Assembly: GCA_025200525.1 (NCBI GenBank)
Contig: CM045761.1
Span: 206,419,870-206,483,869, forward strand
Direction of reading: 5' to 3'
Source of the DNA: Camellia lanceoleosa
Taxonomy: Eukaryota > Streptophyta > Magnoliopsida > Ericales > Theaceae
Length of the DNA: 64,000 nt
Part shown: positions 59,877-64,000 of the stretch, piece by piece
Layout: each line of letters begins with the position of its first letter
How positions within the stretch are numbered: the first letter of the stretch is position 1
The notes under the pieces: model-generated
Databases searched by the model: none
Told to the model about the DNA's origin: nothing
The model's input: the letters and a program-made list of their open reading frames with translations, nothing else
Made by a program: the position numbers and the translations under genes

Positions 59877-62685
59877 ACCAATCCCTAAATATCTTTACAC
59901 GTTATTAATGGTAATTTATTTAAAGAGTCAACTTATTGACTGTATTTCTCATGGTGGATCAAAAATTTTATTAAATTTGAATAAAAATTTGAGTAAAAAA
60001 TTAATTTGATATCAAGTAAGAGATTTTTGAAGTTTTATCAAAATACCGGTTAATCGGGTGATCGACCAACAGATTGACCAGTCAATGTAAATTTTTTATA
60101 AATTTCTATCTTTAGGTGATCATCTGGGGGACGACTAGACGAATGTCTGGCTAGTCAATGTAAATTTTTCACAAATTATTGCCTTGAGGTGGTCATCCGA
60201 GGGACATCCGGAGATATTCAGTGGTAAAAATCCAACGACTATGAATAGTAATTTGATTAAAAGCACCTATATTCTCAATTTGATGAAAAATTTGGGAAAT
60301 CCTAAATTTGATAAAAGATTTCGTAAAAAAAAAATGTTAGAGATCTCAAATGTTTTATCAAATGTTCTACCAAATATCTCACATGAATGTGGGACCCTTT
60401 ATATAAGACATTTGATAAAATATTTGGGGTCTCCAAGATTATTCTTTGGTGAATTATTGGAGCAACAAAAAATATTTTTTTTTTTCTCAAATTTAAATTT
60501 AATAAAATATTTAGTGAATCATTAAATATTTAATGAATCATTGGTGATAGTCTAAGATCTAATCACCTACCATACGAAGCTCTCCCTCCGTCATCAAATC
60601 AAAAATTAGTGAAACTTGTATTTTATTTTATTTTATTTTATTTATTGAATTATTAAATTTATGAAAGATAATGTATGCTCTATTTGTTTGGATAAAAATG
60701 TACTTTTTGATATTTGACAAACAAATTCATTTAGAAGGAAAATATTTTTAAAAAAAATATTTCTCAAATTAAAATTTTACCAAAATCCATACACTATAAC
60801 ATCCTCCACCTCTATCATCTCACTGCCACCTCACCATACTACCAACACCACCATTAATAAAGCTGTACAAAATACCGCTTAATCTGTTAAAATCACACCA
60901 ATCCGTATTAATCCACACCACTCGAACCGCTAACCGTAGTTTAAACTTTAAAATTTATAATCTGCCAACCGAACCGCTCCGCTCTGCTATAACTAATACA
61001 TATATATTTTTTAACTTCAATGAAATATCAATATAAAAATGAGTGTGAGAGATTTAAGATATGAAATTTATTACAAATTAGTGGTTATATATATGAAACA
61101 TATTATATAAAATTACTTTATGTTATATATCTAAAAAATATTATACAAATTAGTGTTATATATTATACAAAAGTATAATAATTAGTTAGAATATTCTTCA
61201 ATCTGTCAATCCGTCAAAACCGCCCAAATCGCAATTTATCATTCCGCTAACCTGCCATTTGATTTGTAATTTTACTCTCAAATCACTCGAACCACACCGT
61301 GCACACCCTTAACCACTAATACAACTATTAGTCATTTTCAAGTCACAATCAAATATATAACTTTTTTCTCTTTAAGATATCTTATGACCAATGTGTTCAA
61401 CAAATAACAATTTCCATATAAAATTTTATCCAAAATAATATGATAGTACCTTTTTCTAAATTATAAATCAAAATGGTGGATGTTTTGATTTCATTTTGAT
61501 TTTACATTAAATGACTACAATAAGCCACATGAATTTGTATCAAAATTTTGTACTAAACATTTAATTTTTAAATCATTACCATTTATTTGCTCCAAAAGCT
61601 CACGCTTTATTTGGTTTGATTTTTCAAAAATTATTTTTATACAAATTTTTATTTATTTTTAGTGAATTTTTTTCATATTTGAGTTTTTTTTTTTTTTTTT
61701 TTTTAAGTATTTGGATTAGGTGCATCTTAGAAGAAAAAAGAAGAAAAAAATTGACGAAATATGAAAAAAATTCAATAAAGATAAATGAAAACCAATTTAT
61801 TAGAAAGGAAATTCTACTTATATCACCAAATAAACTCCTTACACCCATTTTACTTTTACACCATATCCAAAAATTCCTCTATTTCTTTACACTTCTAATA
61901 ATACCAAACATACCATCATCTCTTTCATCCTAACATTTTAAACCCTAAAGTTTTCCAACTATCACCTCCAGCAACTGTTCCATCTCCAGTAGCCACTACT
62001 CCATCTCCGGCAGCCATTGCTGCCAACTCAAGCCTCCAATCTATAACTCTTCCTCTACTCCTTCATCTCCCTTCCGACGACCCTCTCCAGCGCCAAAGAT
62101 TGCCAACCTTTCTCTGCTTCACCCCACCACCCCCAATCCTTCTTCAGTAGCCCTTAAACATCGCCATATCGTCACCTACCTCCTATTTTCATATCTAAAA
62201 ACTTTCTTTGTCTCTCTCTTTTCCTTCCTCTCTCTCAGATCTAAGGTTACGAAGTAACAATGACAACAATTGCAGAGGTAGGAGTGGTGGTTGCAAGGCT
62301 GCGAGGGTGGCGGCACAACAAAGATAGGAGCTAATTGTTAAGGAACTACCGTCAAAGATGGTAACAAGATTAAGAGAGGTGGTTGGAAATTGGAAAGATG
62401 GTGCCAGACAATGGTGTTGTGGTGAGGTGGTGAGGTGAATAGGGTGGCGTCGGCGAAGCGGTAATGTTGTGCTGGTAAGGTGAGTAGGGTGGTGTAGATG
62501 TTGATGTTGGCGTCGGCGTCGGCGTCAACACCGCCGAGAGAGATAACCAAGGGTTAGAGAAAGTAAGGTTACAAAAAATTAGGGTTTTATGTCTATTTTG
62601 ATAATTTGATATGAGGATAAAATTATAATATAAAAAATGTAGAAAAATTTATGTGTAATAAGATAAAAGTGTGGTGTAAGTATAA
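59877..62685. other. AT-rich region without genes, copy 2
   Basis: Counterpart of 46433-49205. No gene is supported. It contains the same palindromic T/A tract (about 61640-61790) and a GGCGTCGGCGTCGGCGTC run at about 62509-62526. Confidence 0.5.
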
Positions 62686-63480
62686 TTTTTTTTTTTTTTT
62701 TGGTAAACAATGAGCTGAAACCAAAACACAAAAGAACTACAAACGAACCACCCGGAGGAACCAGTCGCCTGCAGATCATAATCCAACGCTATAGCCAAAG
62801 AAGGAGGCTCAACAACCAGCACCTTCCTCATCACATTCATTCCAAGAGCTTTTTTTGCAAGAGTATCAGTACACCCATTAGCCTCTTGACAAATTAATTG
62901 AATATCCAACTTCCAATCTTGATCTATCAAATCCCAAATTCCCTAAGAGGTATTGAATTTGAGGTGCATAGGAGTTGCCTTCTTAACGATTTGAATGGTT
63001 TCCACTGAATTAGACTCAAGAATAACCTAGCAATGCCCATTTATGCAAGCAAACTATAATCCCTAACAAATGGCCCACAACTCAGCAACAAGAATGGTAG
63101 AAGAGCCCACCTGGTGCTTGAATCTACTAAGCCATGAACCTTAGGCCGAGCGAATTAGCCCACCACGCGCAGCATGCCCACTCTTTTTTGTTACTACACC
63201 ATCAACATTTATCTTAACCCATCTAACTGAGGGTCGTTGCCAAGAAATATTAATAGATGTCATATTTGGACCCTTGTGCAGATAGTCCTTATGAACTTGG
63301 AATTCATGTGCTCTACCCTTAATATATTCTAGCAATCTAAAGGGCTCCTCAAACTCGGATCATGTATTTGCTGATTTTGCCAAAACCATAGAGAAGATAT
63401 AGTAGCCATAAATAATAAGGGCCAGCTTTCCGAGCTGGAATCAACCCACTGAGGCAATCCTAAATTCATATCTATCCATC
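62686..63480 (-). mobile_element. 5'-truncated LINE with RNase H-like domain, copy 2
   Basis: The minus strand reads WVKINVDGVVTKKSGHAARG at about 63230-63170, the start of the RNase H-type domain (RVT_3) found at the C terminus of some plant LINEs, with a catalytic-type Asp in NVDG. It continues, after frame breaks, with LICQEANGCTDTLAKKALGM (about 62898-62840). The element ends at a 15-T run (62686-62700), its poly(A) tail. The RT itself is absent, so it is 5'-truncated, and stops make it inactive. Confidence 0.78.
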
Positions 63481-63649
63481 AATTTAAAGGTAGAAAAAAA
63501 AATAATATCCAGTGAGAGGGAGGAATAATCTCTTGCAAACTGTGAGGCCATATTTTTGGGTAGTCTACGTGGCCGAGGTTGTTAGCCGAGGTGCCACATG
63601 GGCAGACCATGGTGTCAAGATATGGTGCGATAATACCAGAATTCGAGAT

Positions 63650-64000
63650 ATTTGGATAGAAGACTAGAGTCCTAGATGACATCAAACTACCTATTTGGAT
63701 AGAGATGAGACTCTTGAGGAAGTTTATCTTAATCTGAATAGTGTGAGTTGTGATAGATGTTATCCTTGTAAAAGATAGAGTCCTATGAAGTGAGACTTCT
63801 AAAGAAAGTTAGACACTGATCATTATAAAAGTAAGGCACCCTTGTGGGTCTAAGGGATGTTTTTTGGTTACTCTGTCTAGTGAGTTAATCACTATTGGCT
63901 ATCTTTGAAAGATAATTACTAACTTGATCGTCGGAGTGCCCCCGAGTGAACAAACTACCACCGGATTCTTTTCTTTCTGTGCCAGGTTATTCAGGCTAAA
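63650..64000 (+). repeat. gypsy LTR fragment, copy 2
   Basis: Counterpart of about 50145-50481. The phrase ACTAACTTGATCGTCGGAGT followed by GCCCCCGAGTG is close to the R/U5 hallmark of Tat-type gypsy LTRs. The window ends inside it. Confidence 0.6.

Larger units (their letters stand above)
52675..64000. repeat. duplicated block, copy 2
   Basis: Matches 38833-50481 in the same orientation from its first base after the gap to the last base of the window. Offsets drift from about 13.84 kb to 13.52 kb, chiefly through the minisatellite. It is the cleaner copy: its coding exon is open and the C/G-rich motifs are regular. The right boundary lies outside the window. Confidence 0.93.

Overview
This is nuclear DNA of a flowering plant, very probably a eudicot. 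It is AT-rich, its introns use GT/AG borders, and it is crowded with plant transposons (Ty1/copia, Ty3/gypsy, L1-type LINE, hAT-like and fold-back MITEs). It holds one complete recognisable gene, a second gene split by very long introns, and one 100-N assembly gap (52575-52674). I cannot name the species from the sequence.

Layout. 1-~4310: decayed, 5'-truncated copia element (+ strand) whose reverse transcriptase is split by an 855-bp terminal-inverted-repeat element. 4311-6440: AT-rich spacer with a small inverted-repeat element. 6696-12821: intact 14-exon cellulose synthase catalytic subunit gene (CESA2/5/6/9-like, 1122 aa). 12822-16132: 3' UTR, simple repeats and two fold-back elements. 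16133-16717 and 28997-29683 (minus strand): last and middle coding exons of a coiled-coil protein with UVR-like motifs. Its first coding exon lies at 43171-44487 and again at 57027-58340. Both coding introns are stuffed with transposons: a complete copia (18966-24796) with a hAT-like insertion in one LTR, a hAT-like MITE beside a splice donor (28385-28966), and a near-full-length LINE (~31460-40398) split by a 2.6-kb solo LTR (35920-38522).

38833-50481 and 52675-64000 are two near-identical copies of the same ~11.5 kb block, and the second begins at the first base after the N gap. In the first copy the coding exon is broken by several small indels; in the second it is open throughout. The simplest reading is that both haplotypes, or an unpolished contig end and its better twin, were placed end to end. 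A real tandem duplication is not excluded. 50482-52574, between the copies, is the continuation of a gypsy element cut by the gap.

The CESA gene and the coiled-coil gene converge on the 13-16 kb interval; nothing in the sequence ties their functions together. I found no CRISPR array, tRNA, rRNA or bacterial-type gene cluster, and no convincing new biological system. The most useful leads are the transposon-inflated gene, the gap-flanked duplication and several precisely bounded nested insertions.
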